Assembly: GCA_963920635.1 (NCBI GenBank)
Contig: OY987303.1
Coordinates: 47,181,223-47,245,222 of the forward strand
Direction of reading: 5' to 3'
DNA length: 64,000 bases
From: Pseudeuparius sepicola
Lineage: Eukaryota; Arthropoda; Insecta; Coleoptera; Anthribidae
A program made the translations under genes and the position numbers. Each line of letters opens with the position of its first letter. The first letter of the stretch is position 1. The notes under the pieces are model-generated. The model was not told where the DNA came from, searched no databases, and saw only the letters and a program-made list of their open reading frames with translations. Below, piece after piece: positions 47,330-57,780 of the stretch.

Positions 47330-47957
47330 GTGGACGGCCACACATAAGGCGGACGGCGGACTGGAGAGCAGAGCGAAATGCGGAGAGTAGTGCGGGTAGT
47401 GTCCACACAGTAAGCGGATTGTGACAGCTTTGACAGGCGTATTGCGCAGAGAGGTTGGAAGTAAAGTGCAAACATTGAAAAGTCGAACTTCATAGAAATT
47501 TCGGATTTTGCAAAATAAACGTGCAGTGTGGATAATTGAAATAAACATAATCAGGGAAACACTTGGTGAATTCCATCATCTGTACAAAAATAATTTTGGA
47601 AATCCCGACCCAAAGATTGTCTAAAACACCTCAGTCGTGGTAATGTGCATGAGTTATGTCCCGTAGGGGTTTGCGACTAAAAACTTCACTAATTAGCATT
47701 TCGCGATATTCGCGATCCATATTGTTTATTATTAAGTAAGTATATGAGAAAGAATACAACGCTCTATTTTCGAGGTTAAATACGCGCCAATACCCGGGAA
47801 AATGTCAAACTGACTTGAACGTTCCGCTACCAGCGAGCAACTCCCCTCTCCGCGGTATGTGTGGACACGACAGTAGGCTTCCTATTGTTTTGAACGCTCC
47901 ACTACCATCTCTGCTCTGCTCTTCGCTCCGCCGTCCGCCTTTTGTGTGGCCGTGCAC
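47330..47957. mobile_element. GC-rich TIR element, non-autonomous
   Basis: Inverted ends of about 31 bp: GTGGACGGCCACACATAAGG... at left and ...CCTTTTGTGTGGCCGTGCAC at right, with GGCGGACGGCGGA continuing inward on both sides. The 628-bp body has no domain-bearing ORF. I could not see a clean target duplication, so the superfamily is undecided. Confidence 0.75.
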
Positions 47958-49436
47958 TTAAGCGATATCACGCTAACAAATTGACCTTTTATTTTCATAT
48001 AAAATCCAGACGCAGCTTTGCTTCGCTTCACTCTTGGGACTTTATCAGAAAATAAAGTTACCTTTCTAGATAAAATAGCGTTTTTGAAAAATTTATCCAT
48101 AACATTTCCGGCACTAGTGATTTTACCTTCGATAAGACTTTTATTCAAAGCAATTTTTTATTGATAATATATGTTTCTATAGACTTAGGTCTATCCATTT
48201 TTGATTACAAATTGAATTATTGAACACAATAATTGCTGATTTTCCTCGAAGATTTAGAGGCTATAATAAGTATCGCCCTTCGATTGAACTTGTAGATCCT
48301 ACTTGGTATCGTTTTTATTTTAATACTTAGGACGTTGTTGAAAACATTCCATTTATGCGTTGTATTCTTGAAGTTATTATTTTTGGTGAAATGAAATCAA
48401 AATTCAAAATTGGTTTGAAATTTTTCTTTTTTTTTTCTTACAGGTCGTAATTTATACAAATAGAGATGTCTTATTAGGTGTGATTTATGTCGGTATTTAC
48501 ATAGGAACTAAAACGAAGGTATACATACACCTTTTAGACCAACCTCCCTATAGTAGTTGTAAGAATTTGATATTTGTACGTCATTGATTTCCCGTTATTA
48601 TAATATTACTTCTTGTACCAGAGCTGCTATTTAATTTTTTTGTAACTTAATTGGGAGTAATTACCGTTAACTGTAGGTATGAATGCGAAGTAATTATGCA
48701 CTTGAAATAATTATTGCCATTACTACAATTGATTTAAATTAGATTTTCATAGATGTGTAAGTAGAGACAGGTAGGCAAGGACGCGGACATGCGCACTGAG
48801 TGCACCTCCGTCTCGATGTTACCATATTGGTAATAAAATCACTGGTACGCTAGATTGTGCTATAACCAAAAAAGAGCCAGAAGATTCTTCTAGTTCGAAG
48901 GTTAAATAAAATATAACATTTTGCTATTCACAAAATGAAATCTTTATAATCAAACGTGAAGTTACTATAAGATATTAAACTTGTAAATGCTAAAATGATG
49001 TAAGTTTAAATTTTGGAATTTACAATAGGAAAGTTTTGTTCAACTATTTAAGTTCAGAAAACCAAATGCAGAAAATATTCGATTTTAAAAATACAAAATC
49101 AGAGACGTGCAAAATCTACTAACGAGAGCACTGTTATCAAAGAAGTTAATATTAATTAGCAAATTCGTTGGCTGTTTTCTATTCGATTTCAAAATAAATA
49201 CGAATATATCAGCCTCGTAAGTTACAGGTAAAACAGTAAAACCAAATCTTTTCGGTAAGTAGACACCAAAATTAGACAACTTTAGAGGGGAGTTAGCAAG
49301 GAAAATGACTTACCCAAATATGACCACACCGGAAACGTAAAGCCTACAGGACAAGGTGAACAAACCCTGAGTGAGGTTTGCTACGAAAAAGTCGACAAGT
49401 GTCGTTTATTAAAAAGCTAATAATTAAGTAGCTAAC
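47958..49436. other. No gene recognised
   Basis: AT-rich. A strong + strand acceptor-like string (TTTTTTTTTTCTTACAG at about 48,443) is not followed by convincing coding sequence. An AATAAA on the - strand at 49,405-49,410 serves the exon that follows. Confidence 0.45.
49405..49410 (-). terminator. Poly(A) signal AATAAA
   Basis: Canonical hexamer about 27 bases downstream of the stop codon of the - strand terminal exon. Confidence 0.5.
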
Positions 49437-49544
49437 TCATCCAGAACTCTGCTTCTTATGTCCTTCCTGTGGGATCATACTGCTATCGGTCCGAAAACGC
49501 GGAAAACCATCCACCTGGTTCACTTCATCATGTGCTCGTGTCAC
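49437..49544 (-). CDS. 3'-terminal exon of an unrecognised host gene
   Basis: On the - strand an excellent acceptor (TTTTTCTTTTTTCTTACAG) opens a 108-nt frame of 35 codons, phase 0, reading VTRAHDEVNQVDGFPRFRTD and SSMIPQEGHKKQSSG, then TGA at 49,437-49,439. An AATAAA lies about 27 bases further on (49,405-49,410). Pyrimidine tract, open frame, stop and poly(A) signal are all in place, and the codons look used rather than random. The protein family is not recognised; the tail is hydrophilic, with no membrane segment. Upstream exons would lie to the right. It could also be a terminal exon of an old transposon, but no repeat partner exists in the window. Confidence 0.5.
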   Translation of the reverse strand: MTRAHDEVNQVDGFPRFRTDSSMIPQEGHKKQSSG

Positions 49545-50657
49545 CTGTAAGAAAAAAGAAAAACTTATATTAGCACAGCGAACCAACATTACACCAGATA
49601 CAAATCAACCTAAGCCGTCCGAAAAGCTGAAAATTAAGTAAGCCCAGAAATGAGATTTCTTTAAAAATACTCATACATACTGTTTTTATTATTGTTTTGA
49701 ACTAACGAGCTTTAGTATATCGAGTTAATATACCTCAGCCTGCATGCGGTTCTAGGTAGGCAGGACAATATTTTCAAACTGGGCGTTTATACTGGGTGCA
49801 GCAATAAGATATTTTACGAAACGGAACAAAATAATATATTCAAAACGTCTCAACGGAAATTAGGCAAATTTGCGTTACAGTGCAACCAACCTCAATTCGG
49901 TATACCTAAGGTGAGCATCTAGGTACAACATTTTATTGAAACTTGACTTAATTTGTTCTTCCGCCTTTGCCTCAACATTTCGGCGGACAAGTTTCATTTT
50001 TTATGCTTAAATGAAGGCAAGCGCCAGATAGTTTATTAAATTAAACTTCTCGTACATTTTAAAAATTTTCTAGTATGCCGTATGTAAATTGAGTAATATT
50101 TGTAATATTTTTTTAAGTGATAGGACAGCACCCATAATCTATGTAATATTTCGACATTTCGATAAAGTTTTGCCCGCAATTGCCATTATGAAATTTTTTC
50201 GGTCACTCTTGAAATAAAAAAGTTAGAAGCCGAAGAAATTTCGGCATTTTTCAAATATCTCGGAAAGTAGGCTATAGATTTCAAATGTGTTTTTACACAA
50301 GGCTATAGCCTACCAAAAAGGTAATTTTGTCTTTCAAATAAAGTTCTCTGGAAAAATCTATATTTGTTGATATATTTTCGAGTGGCCCTGCATCAATAGA
50401 CACCCTGTATATTTTACTATAATTTACTTACGTTATATGTATACCATTAAATAAGTTACACCAGACAATGAGAAATGCCAGAACATTTGTTACAATTTCT
50501 GAGGAATTATAGTCATTTTCATCGATGCGGAACAATTTCTGTGTAACCACAAACTACTTATCTATTTACTTATCAATACTTATATAAACACGAACTAGAG
50601 CTATAATGAATCGCATATATATATTTTTTTCGGCTATAACGAAGTTGGATATAATAG
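49545..50657. other. Putative intron; transposon-end relic
   Basis: AT-rich. ACACCCTGTATAT at about 50,401 is a right-hand CAGGG-type end without a clear left partner. Confidence 0.45.
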
Positions 50658-51198
50658 ACCGTCAGATAGTGACAGATTTAGGTACCCCATTTTCGCATAC
50701 AAGCCTCGAAGAGAGTTGAAAAGTACATCGATGCTGATTAGAATGAAGGGAAATTTACGAGTGACCCCTGGGGATAACATATGGAAAATCTAAAAAAAAT
50801 CTGTTAAATTTCCCGACTCCAAAATATACTTATCCATTCGCGTCACTCATGCCAATATGTTTTTCGGGCTAGTGACGATGTACGTTTTCATACTTTTGAT
50901 GGGCTTGTGTGAAAAAATCCGTCAAAATCTCGACCTTTCTTTACAAGATTACGCCCTTATTTTAACCCTTTGGCCACATGCAACACTCAAGCCTTTGGTT
51001 TTCCGAAGCCAGGTTCTATTAATTAATCACTTAATGAACACGGCTTGAAAAATGAAAAATCGAATTTTCCATATGTTATCCCCAGGAGTCACTCGTAAAT
51101 TTCCCTTCATTCTACTCAACATCGATGTACTTTTCAACCCTCTTCGAGGCTGGTGTATGCGAAAATGGGGCACCTAAATCTGTCACTATCTGACGGTT
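50658..51198. mobile_element. Foldback element (541 bp)
   Basis: Ends ACCGTCAGATAGTGACAG... and ...CTGTCACTATCTGACGGT. The arms are about 130-150 bp, continuing through GGGGATAACATATGG / CCATATGTTATCCCC. The 63-aa ORF at 50,857 lies in the loop and has no domain. The flanks (CGGCTATAACGAA... / ...TTATAACGAACAC) are themselves an old repeat. Confidence 0.85.
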
Positions 51199-52500
51199 TA
51201 TAACGAACACTCGCTTATAACATACCGCACTTTTCACCTGCGGGACCTCTGAACTCTGTTATCACGAACTATCGCGACATGGGTTCGGTCTGAAGGTTGC
51301 TTTTGAGCCGCCATGGTGTGTCAATTTCTAGACTTACAGTTGGTATTATTTAGGTTTAAGTCTTCTTCTTCCTCTTCTTTTTCAGTTCATTTCAAATAAC
51401 CAGCCAAAAACGCAACTTTCCTATTGGCTTCCAATCTATGTTAGCACAGTATGGGGCCCCCTTTGTTGGACATGTATATCAATCTTTTTGCGCGAGGTCC
51501 GTTCTGCGAGTTCATTCGCTTGTTTTGATAATTTAATAGTGGGTACGTAACTGGTAGTAAAATGATATGTATCATTAAACATGTCCAATATTAAAAAGAA
51601 AGCTCTATCAGATGAGTTGTATACGGGTCACAAGTTGCAAAATGGTTATGCAAATTTGTCGTGATGGACTCTGGCGTTTGAAGAATAAAAATGTTCAAAT
51701 AACAAGATATTTTTGTCGGTATTTTTGACACTTACCTATTTATAACCTCCCCATAATAAAATGTCCCGTGTTTTTAAGCTTATACACATATATTATTCAT
51801 TTTAGAGTGTCCCATAATAAAGAATTCGACAAAACTCTATTGCCGAAATAGACCAATAATTGATATGCCATATTCAAATATTGCTCAAAGTGAAACCTCT
51901 CAATTCGTTTAGAATTATAGTTTTCAGGTTGCCACCATAAATGCAACACAATCAAGAGAACCGGATCGAGGTGAAGTGCAAGCAAGCATAAGTCCGACGG
52001 AGCAAGTCCTGACGCATGCGAGGCGGCTGTTCACTGAAGCCGAAAAATCTTTAGGAAAGATCACCGCATTGATCCAAATATGAAATATTACGAATAATAA
52101 CAGGCCGTTTATCCATTTCAATCCGTTTTGTTCGGCGGTTAATGTCGGTATCTGGTCTTCCGCTGTTTGTTCGCGGCCAAACCATGACGCTCCGGTCGGC
52201 GATATATTTCTTGGCGGCTCTGTAATTACCTCGCCCGTGATTTTTCCAGCTGCTCTCAATTCCATGCATTTGCATTTCCGTGAACATATTCGGGCGAATC
52301 TTTAAATGATGATTACTCTCTTGTTCAGTTCGTTTCTGCCTTAAAGGCAAAAATTCTCGCAAGGTTTCCGAAAGCTGCTAAACTGAGGAAAACCTTTACT
52401 TTGAGTAGCTGCTATAGATTTTCTTTAGACCATCGACGTGTTTTAACTGCAGAAAGTTTAACTTGAGTTATACTCTAAATGATATATTAAACAAAATATA
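51199..52500. other. No confirmed gene; overlapping - strand open frames
   Basis: 51,924-52,362 is somewhat GC-richer and open in two - strand frames (103 and 113 aa; one reads KKYIADRSVMVWPRTN, the other RLACVRTCSVGLMLAC). Neither matches a family I know. A possible acceptor (TTTTTCGGCTTCAG) lies at about 52,037. It may be decayed coding DNA. Confidence 0.35.
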
Positions 52501-53358
52501 CAGGATTAATCAAAAACAAATGCCACCCGTAGCACAGCGGTATTCTACTCCAAAAATAAAGTGACCCGTGTTTTTCCTTTTTGTTCAAAGCTCTATATTA
52601 AGGGCCCCCAAAGTTCGTTTTTTCGCTATATCTTTTAACCGGCTTGATCGATTTTAATGATCTGGAAACAAACAATGAAACAATCACATTTACCTTTTGA
52701 TCATGTTTTGTAAAATTCAAATACAGTTTTGTAATTTAATACATTTAGTTAAGTTTCCCTAATAAAATAATTATACAAATAGGTAACTAATATTGAAATA
52801 ACTACAGCAAATGCTCAAAAACTACGTTCCTTCAAATTCTTAGCATTTATTTGAAACTAAATGTCAAATACTTAATAAGTCCTCTTAAGTGTGATTGTTT
52901 CCAAAGGTAACTATAGATCACTATGCCACTAATGTTTAATATGCGTGGGTTACAAGGTACGTGCATGATGGCTGAATTTTGGGCGTTATCTACGAAATGG
53001 CATAATTTTTGGAAAAAATACTAGAACATTTTTTTGTAAATAATGGAATTTTTTACAAAGTGGTTCAAATTAATTTACAAGTTAACTTTGGGCAAAAAAG
53101 TTCTGAGCATAATAAATGAAACTGGTTGGCACAAGTGGCGCCCTCTGGCGGTTGCGGATATTGCACTATAACATAGTTATATGACATAATTATCTATGAA
53201 CGTGTGCAAAAGATCATTAAAATCCATCAAGCCGTTTAAAAGATATAGCGAAAAACGAAATTTTAGAGCTTTGAATAAAAAGAAAAAACACGGGTCACTT
53301 TATTTTTGGAGTAAAATACCGCTGTGCTACGGGTGGCATTTGTTTTTGAATAACCCTG
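52501..53358. mobile_element. Foldback element with TA target site
   Basis: Ends CAGGATTAATCAAAAAC... and ...TTTTGAATAACCCTG lie between TA dinucleotides (52,499-52,500; 53,359-53,360). The arms are about 165-170 bp (sharing AATGCCACCCGTAGCACAGC) and diverged. The loop has a GTGGCGCCCTCTGG motif at about 53,138. No transposase. Confidence 0.88.
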
Positions 53359-53816
53359 TATGGGGAGAATATACTATACTGAGATGATACATGTATGACT
53401 AGTTCTTGACAACTGCGCATGCGCTCTAGGGTTATTGTGGTTCGAGGTGAGATAAATTCAGGATATTGGCAATAAATTCATTGTTTGCGGTCTCACCAGA
53501 ACAACTACACAACTAATTCATAATCAGTCAAATTAGTTCAAAGATTAACATGAATTATTATTAGTCCGCCTATGCGCAATTAGAACTCTACTTGAAAATT
53601 AGTTGATGATGTTGACTTGGGTCGGTTGAGTTTACTACTACTAACCTTGATGTTTAGTGATTAGTTTAGTGTTAGAGTATCTAACCGCAATTACAGTTAC
53701 GCCAAAAATAACAGATTTCTTTAGTGTTTAAGTGTAAGTATTGTATACAATACATTTTATAGATAAATGTTGATATTTATTGGGGATGTAGCCAATGTTT
53801 TAGTTAAAGAAGTGAA
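53359..53816. other. No gene recognised
   Basis: AT-rich sequence beyond the 3' end of the Penelope-like fragment; on the - strand its last part probably belongs to the same terminal repeat. Confidence 0.45.
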
Positions 53817-53846
53817 AGCTTTTGCAATCGTTTATTGCTTCCTCAG
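53817..53846 (-). other. Penelope-type hammerhead-like motif 4
   Basis: The - strand reads CTGAGGA, an extra A, a 5-bp hairpin GCAAT...ATTGC, then AAAAGC. It is in the right place, downstream of the Penelope-like coding remnant. Two core positions differ from CTGATGA/GAAA, so cleavage activity is doubtful. Confidence 0.55.
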
Positions 53847-54767
53847 TCACACTATAAAATATCAAGAAAATAATAATAGTAATTGTACAATAATAAATAT
53901 ATTACAAAGAGGGCGAGTTCCTAATACATTATATTGGTGTAAATGGCAAAAATACAGTTTTAAACATGGCGAATTTTGATATACCTACATATACTTAAAT
54001 AAAGAAATTAGACAATTCAAACTGACATTTGTCATTAAACATTAATACAAGGTGTTAAATTTTAATTATGTAAAATGGTCGGTATATTTTAATTTTGTAG
54101 TAGGTTATTTCTGTGAAAATTGTTGTTTGCCAATAAATAGTCAATTTGAAAATATAATATTATGATCTTGAATGTTTATTTTTTTTATTTAACGTGTTCT
54201 CTACTTTGTTTCTATAACACATTTCAAGGAAACATCTTTTAGAATATTTGGTTTCTGTTGTCAGAACTAAAGCTTCTTCAAAATTTATTATATGATGAGT
54301 ATGAAAGACATGTTGTGAAAGTGCGCGAGCATCCGGTCTTAAGCGTATGTCACTTTTATGAGATGTTATACGTGATTTTATGATCTTTCTTGAGTGTCTA
54401 CTTTATCTTTTAATTTTGAAAAAAGATTTCCAACAGTTTTTACCATTTTATTTGCTAAAATTATGTTAGTTTCACTTTTTAAAATATTTGATATTTTTGG
54501 TGTTAATGTAGGATGGCATAGTTTTGAAACTCTTTCTTTCATACCGAGAACTAGATTTATTTTAGTTTTTTCAGTGTGGTAAGAGTAATAGTATAAAAAT
54601 CTACCAGAACTGGTAGGTTCAATGTTCCAATCAATGTTAATTTTGTTGTCGGGAGTTCTTATTAGCCTAGTACCTAAAAATTCGGAAATTTGAAAGACAG
54701 GTGATGAACAGTTCGGCACTAGGCAAAATCTCCCGCGGTATACGGTAGTGTGATAATAAAAGCGCAT
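53817..54767 (-). pseudogene. Penelope-like retroelement, 3' fragment
   Basis: The - strand 54,720-54,378 reads FLGTRLIRTPDNKINIDWN, then PTSSGRFLYYYSYHTEK and KINLVLGMKERVSKL, the C-terminal part of a Penelope-like reverse transcriptase, followed by KTVGNLFSKLKDKVDTQERS. After a frame shift 54,340-54,190 gives RLRPDARALSQHVFHTHH and TETKYSKRCFLEMCY, the second half of a GIY-YIG endonuclease; the GIY-YIG box itself is deleted. The catalytic RT part is absent. At the far end a hammerhead-like motif (53,817-53,846) marks the terminal repeat. The element is dead. Confidence 0.82.
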
Positions 54768-55184
54768 TGTAGGCTTTAAGAGTCGATATACATTTGGTTA
54801 TCCCACACACCACACAGCCCGGCAGCTTTGATATCTGTTTACCCAGTTCAAGGAGTTCCTCCTGCCGGATTGTACCTAATTTGGTTTTGGCAGGGGTCCC
54901 CTGGCATTATTCAAACAAATATATCGACTCGGTGGGAAGAGAACCACTCTATTGCCGTATAGGTCGACATGCAATATTTGGTCACTGAGTTCAAGTTTTC
55001 CTGCTCGCAGCCACTCACACCGGATTGTACCCAATTGGGTTTCAGCACACGAGTTTAAAAACAGGGGGAAGGGTCAGTTAAACAAATATACTATTCAACG
55101 ACAAAGAAAAACTCATTCGGGGAAATGAAGTACCTTTAGCTCTACAACAAATTGAATAATATCTTTACCAGACAAGAGACTTAC
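54768..55184. other. No gene; imperfect direct repeat
   Basis: CCGGATTGTACCTAATTTGG (about 54,868) recurs as CCGGATTGTACCCAATTGGG (about 55,020), each followed about 50-60 bp later by AAACAAATATA. Function unknown; no ORF of note. Confidence 0.4.
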
Positions 55185-55325
55185 CTATACGGCTAGCTGG
55201 ACGGTCGATCAAAATCTGATATCTCCTCATTCATCTGTTCCCCTTTTATAACTGTCTTGGCTGGGCTAGTGGGGACGACAAAAAAGAGCCTGGTTGCTAT
55301 GCCGGCTTCTTGGCCTGGTGCGGTG
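55185..55325 (-). other. Candidate exon with good splice sites, unknown product
   Basis: The - strand has an acceptor (TTTCATTTTCAG|CACC) and a consensus donor (GTATAG|GTAAGT) 141 nt apart. One frame is open for 43 codons: APGQEAGIATRLFFVVPTS, then KTVIKGEQMNEEISDFD, ending PSS and TAG only eight bases before the donor. The composition is protein-like. The stop before the donor is odd: either the intron is in the 3' UTR, or the frame is decayed, or this is a 5' untranslated exon. A TATAAAAGG string inside is compatible with a promoter instead. Its frame does not join directly to the terminal exon at 49,437. Confidence 0.35.
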
Positions 55326-55393
55326 CTGAAAATGAAAAAAAAAACTGAAAATCTCATACACCAAGATTCGACGGTGTGACGAAAAGCTAGATT

Positions 55394-56727
55394 CAGTGGC
55401 GTAAGTAAGGAAGAGTAGGCCCGTGTTCAAAATTTCAGGTGGGCCCTGTGTTTTTTTATGTTTGAAAGTGGTGTAACAATGACAAACATTGTACAGGAAG
55501 TCCCATTTTCGATAATTTTGCAAGTTATATTTATATTTTGAAATTCTTACCTCCTAGTAAAAACCCGTGTACGCCACTGAATTACCGATGAAAAAATCTA
55601 TAACGGTCGATTTTACCATTTCAAGAAGTTAGCGTATAATGGATATTATAGGGGGGGTGCCTGAAAATGGCAAATTTTGAAAATCACCTTGTGTTTAAAA
55701 TACTAAGGAGGCCGCGTGAAAATTCTGTATACGATACTTTCTTTTTATGAAAAAGTAGGTCAGTGTCCCGAAAACCGCAACTCCCTATTTCTAAAAATAA
55801 ACGAAATACCTCGCAAAAGTATCGAAAATGGGACACCCTGTAGGTGCATAGAAAATAATCCTACTTAAACTTTGTATTGACCAACAGTTAAAAATAATGC
55901 ACATTGCTCACTACAGGTCGAAAAACGCCATTTTATAGGTCAAAATGTTGAATCACCATGTACTGTACAGGGTTATCCGAACTCGACGCCCCAGGCCTAC
56001 TGCGGGAACACGAAAACTGAAAATAAAATTTCGAACAGGGGCGCTCTTAAATGGAATGGAATGAAAAACATGGAATTTTTTCTATTCACTAGGATCGTTT
56101 TTCCGAAATCTAGCTAGCCATGAAAACAATTGCGATAGTCAAAAATTATTTAAGAGTATGTTAAGGTGCCTTGTGCACCATTAAATTTGTTCGACTGGAG
56201 TATTTTTTAAATTTTTGAATTGTGTTGTTACTGACTTGTTTGCTATTATAGTTTGTTACAAAAATTGTTTTTTAATATTCCAGTTGAAAAAAATTTGAGG
56301 GTGCACAAGACAACCTAACATTCTCTTAAATAATTTCTGACTATCAATTATAAATTTTGAACAATAAAAGATACAGAAAATCTTTTCCTATAAAAGTTGT
56401 TGAGAATGATAAGGACTTTCAATGTTTAGGAAAAATTGTATTTTTCTGGGAGTTAATATTGATGACGTCCTGTAGGTACATTTACTCTTAAGTTATTATA
56501 CATTTTTTGTACTACCCTTGCATTTTTATTGTTGGGAAATTGCAATCGCCCTCTATGTAACCGATTAGATTCTGACTCGTCGGTTATTAGGCGGCAGCAC
56601 ATCAATCGGCTCGCATCGGAAAAATCGAAATTTATGCGCCTTGTATGAATCTTGGTGGCGGTGGGCCCCTAGCAGCTCTGGGCCCGTGTTTACCGCACAC
56701 TCTGAACACCCTGTAGTTACGCCACTG
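55394..56727. mobile_element. hAT-type element with 8-bp target duplication
   Basis: Ends CAGTGGCGTAAG... and ...GTTACGCCACTG are flanked by a perfect 8-bp duplication GCTAGATT (55,386-55,393; 56,728-56,735). CAGTGGCG-type ends and 8-bp duplications are diagnostic of the hAT superfamily. The 1.33-kb interior has no transposase but several transposon-end strings (CACCCTGTAGG at about 55,843; TACAGGGTTATCC at about 55,965), so other small elements may lie inside. An extra TACGCCACTG at about 55,572 suggests a rearranged left part. Confidence 0.9.
56104..56240. repeat. Dispersed repeat, pair with 58,227-58,365
   Basis: GAAATCTAGCTAGCCATG followed by AATTATTTAAGAGTAT recurs at 58,227 in the same orientation. 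Non-coding. Confidence 0.75.
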
Positions 56728-57058
56728 GCTAGATTGCTGAACAAAACTAAAAGGAACCTTGTCCCTAGCCAAGAAATAATGATTTATGTCTGTTCACTTT
56801 ATTAAGAAATATGTTGTAGGCCTAAACTAAATTACGGATTTTAAGGCATAGTAAAGAAATGATTTGAAAATACCGAAATGATTCCGAAATGCGGAAGATA
56901 ATATAAGTATACGTTGAATTTAATATTTTTACGTGAATTTAACTCATATCTACCCTTAACTCGGTGAAAATAGCAAAAACTGTCCGGCGCAGTGTGGCCG
57001 AAGAAAAATTGGAAAATACAAGGAGGGGCAAAAGTAATGTCAATTGGCTGCCATTTTG

Positions 57059-57410
57059 TTAGATACGAAAAAAATTGGTTTTCACGGAAAGTTTATTTGA
57101 AGGTATAAAATTTATAACATGAAGTTGAAAAAATGATACCGGTCGAATGACTACTGCTTCTTGAGTTGATGCACATAATTGTACTGGTTCTTCCGACATT
57201 TTGAATTGTTGCTCGCAAAACATCTGGCTCCAAATTGGTGACTTTTTCTTCAATGTTGACTTTCAAGACTTGCAAGATTGTGGTTTGTTGTGGTAAACGC
57301 GAGATTTCAAAAATCCTCAAAGGAACAAGTCTGGCGCCGTCAAATCTAGCGACCTGGCTGGCCAGTTCAAATAGGATTGGCCCTTATTTTTTAACTGGTG
57401 CGTGCTACAG
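57059..57410 (-). pseudogene. Mariner transposase C-terminal fragment (inverted pair, left)
   Basis: The - strand reads LNWPARSLDLTAPDLFL, then VNIEEKVTNLEPDVLRATIQ and MCINSRSSS. This is the third catalytic motif and C-terminus of a mariner-type transposase, a family related to but different from that at 6,972. It mirrors the + strand fragment at 57,420-57,780. Frame shifts are present. Confidence 0.78.
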
Positions 57411-57419
57411 AGAGATGTT

Positions 57420-57780
57420 GAACGAGTTTTTTTGCCGCAGTTGCTGAATTGGGTCTTGAGAATTGTTGGTTCCAACAAGACCGAGCAACCTCTCATACAG
57501 CTCGGGCCGTGTGATCTCCCGTTTTGGCGATTTGAACTGGCCAGCCATATCGCCAGATCTGACGGCGCCAGACTTTGAAATCTCGCGTATACTATAATAA
57601 ACCACAAAGCTTGTAAGTATTGAAAGCCAGCATTGAAGAAGAAATCACGAATTTGGAGCCAGATGTTTTGAGAGCAACAATTCAAAGTGCCGTAAAACGA
57701 ACACAAATGTGCATCAACTCAGGAGGCGGTCATTTGACCGTATCATTTTTTCAACTTAATGTTATCGATTTTACACCTTC
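57420..57780 (+). pseudogene. Mariner transposase C-terminal fragment (inverted pair, right)
   Basis: The + strand reads FQQDRATSHTARAVISRFGD with the second catalytic Asp, then LNWPAISPDLTAPDF, VLKASIEEEITNLEPDVLR, and TQMCINSGGGHLTVSFFQ. It is collinear with the left copy but on the opposite strand, and includes a little more of the N-terminal side. The GGGHL tail is typical of the family's C-terminus. Decayed. Confidence 0.8.

Noticed and set aside
48420..48470. Strong + strand acceptor before 48,444
   Set aside because: The pyrimidine tract is good, but what follows is AT-rich with no sustained coding frame.
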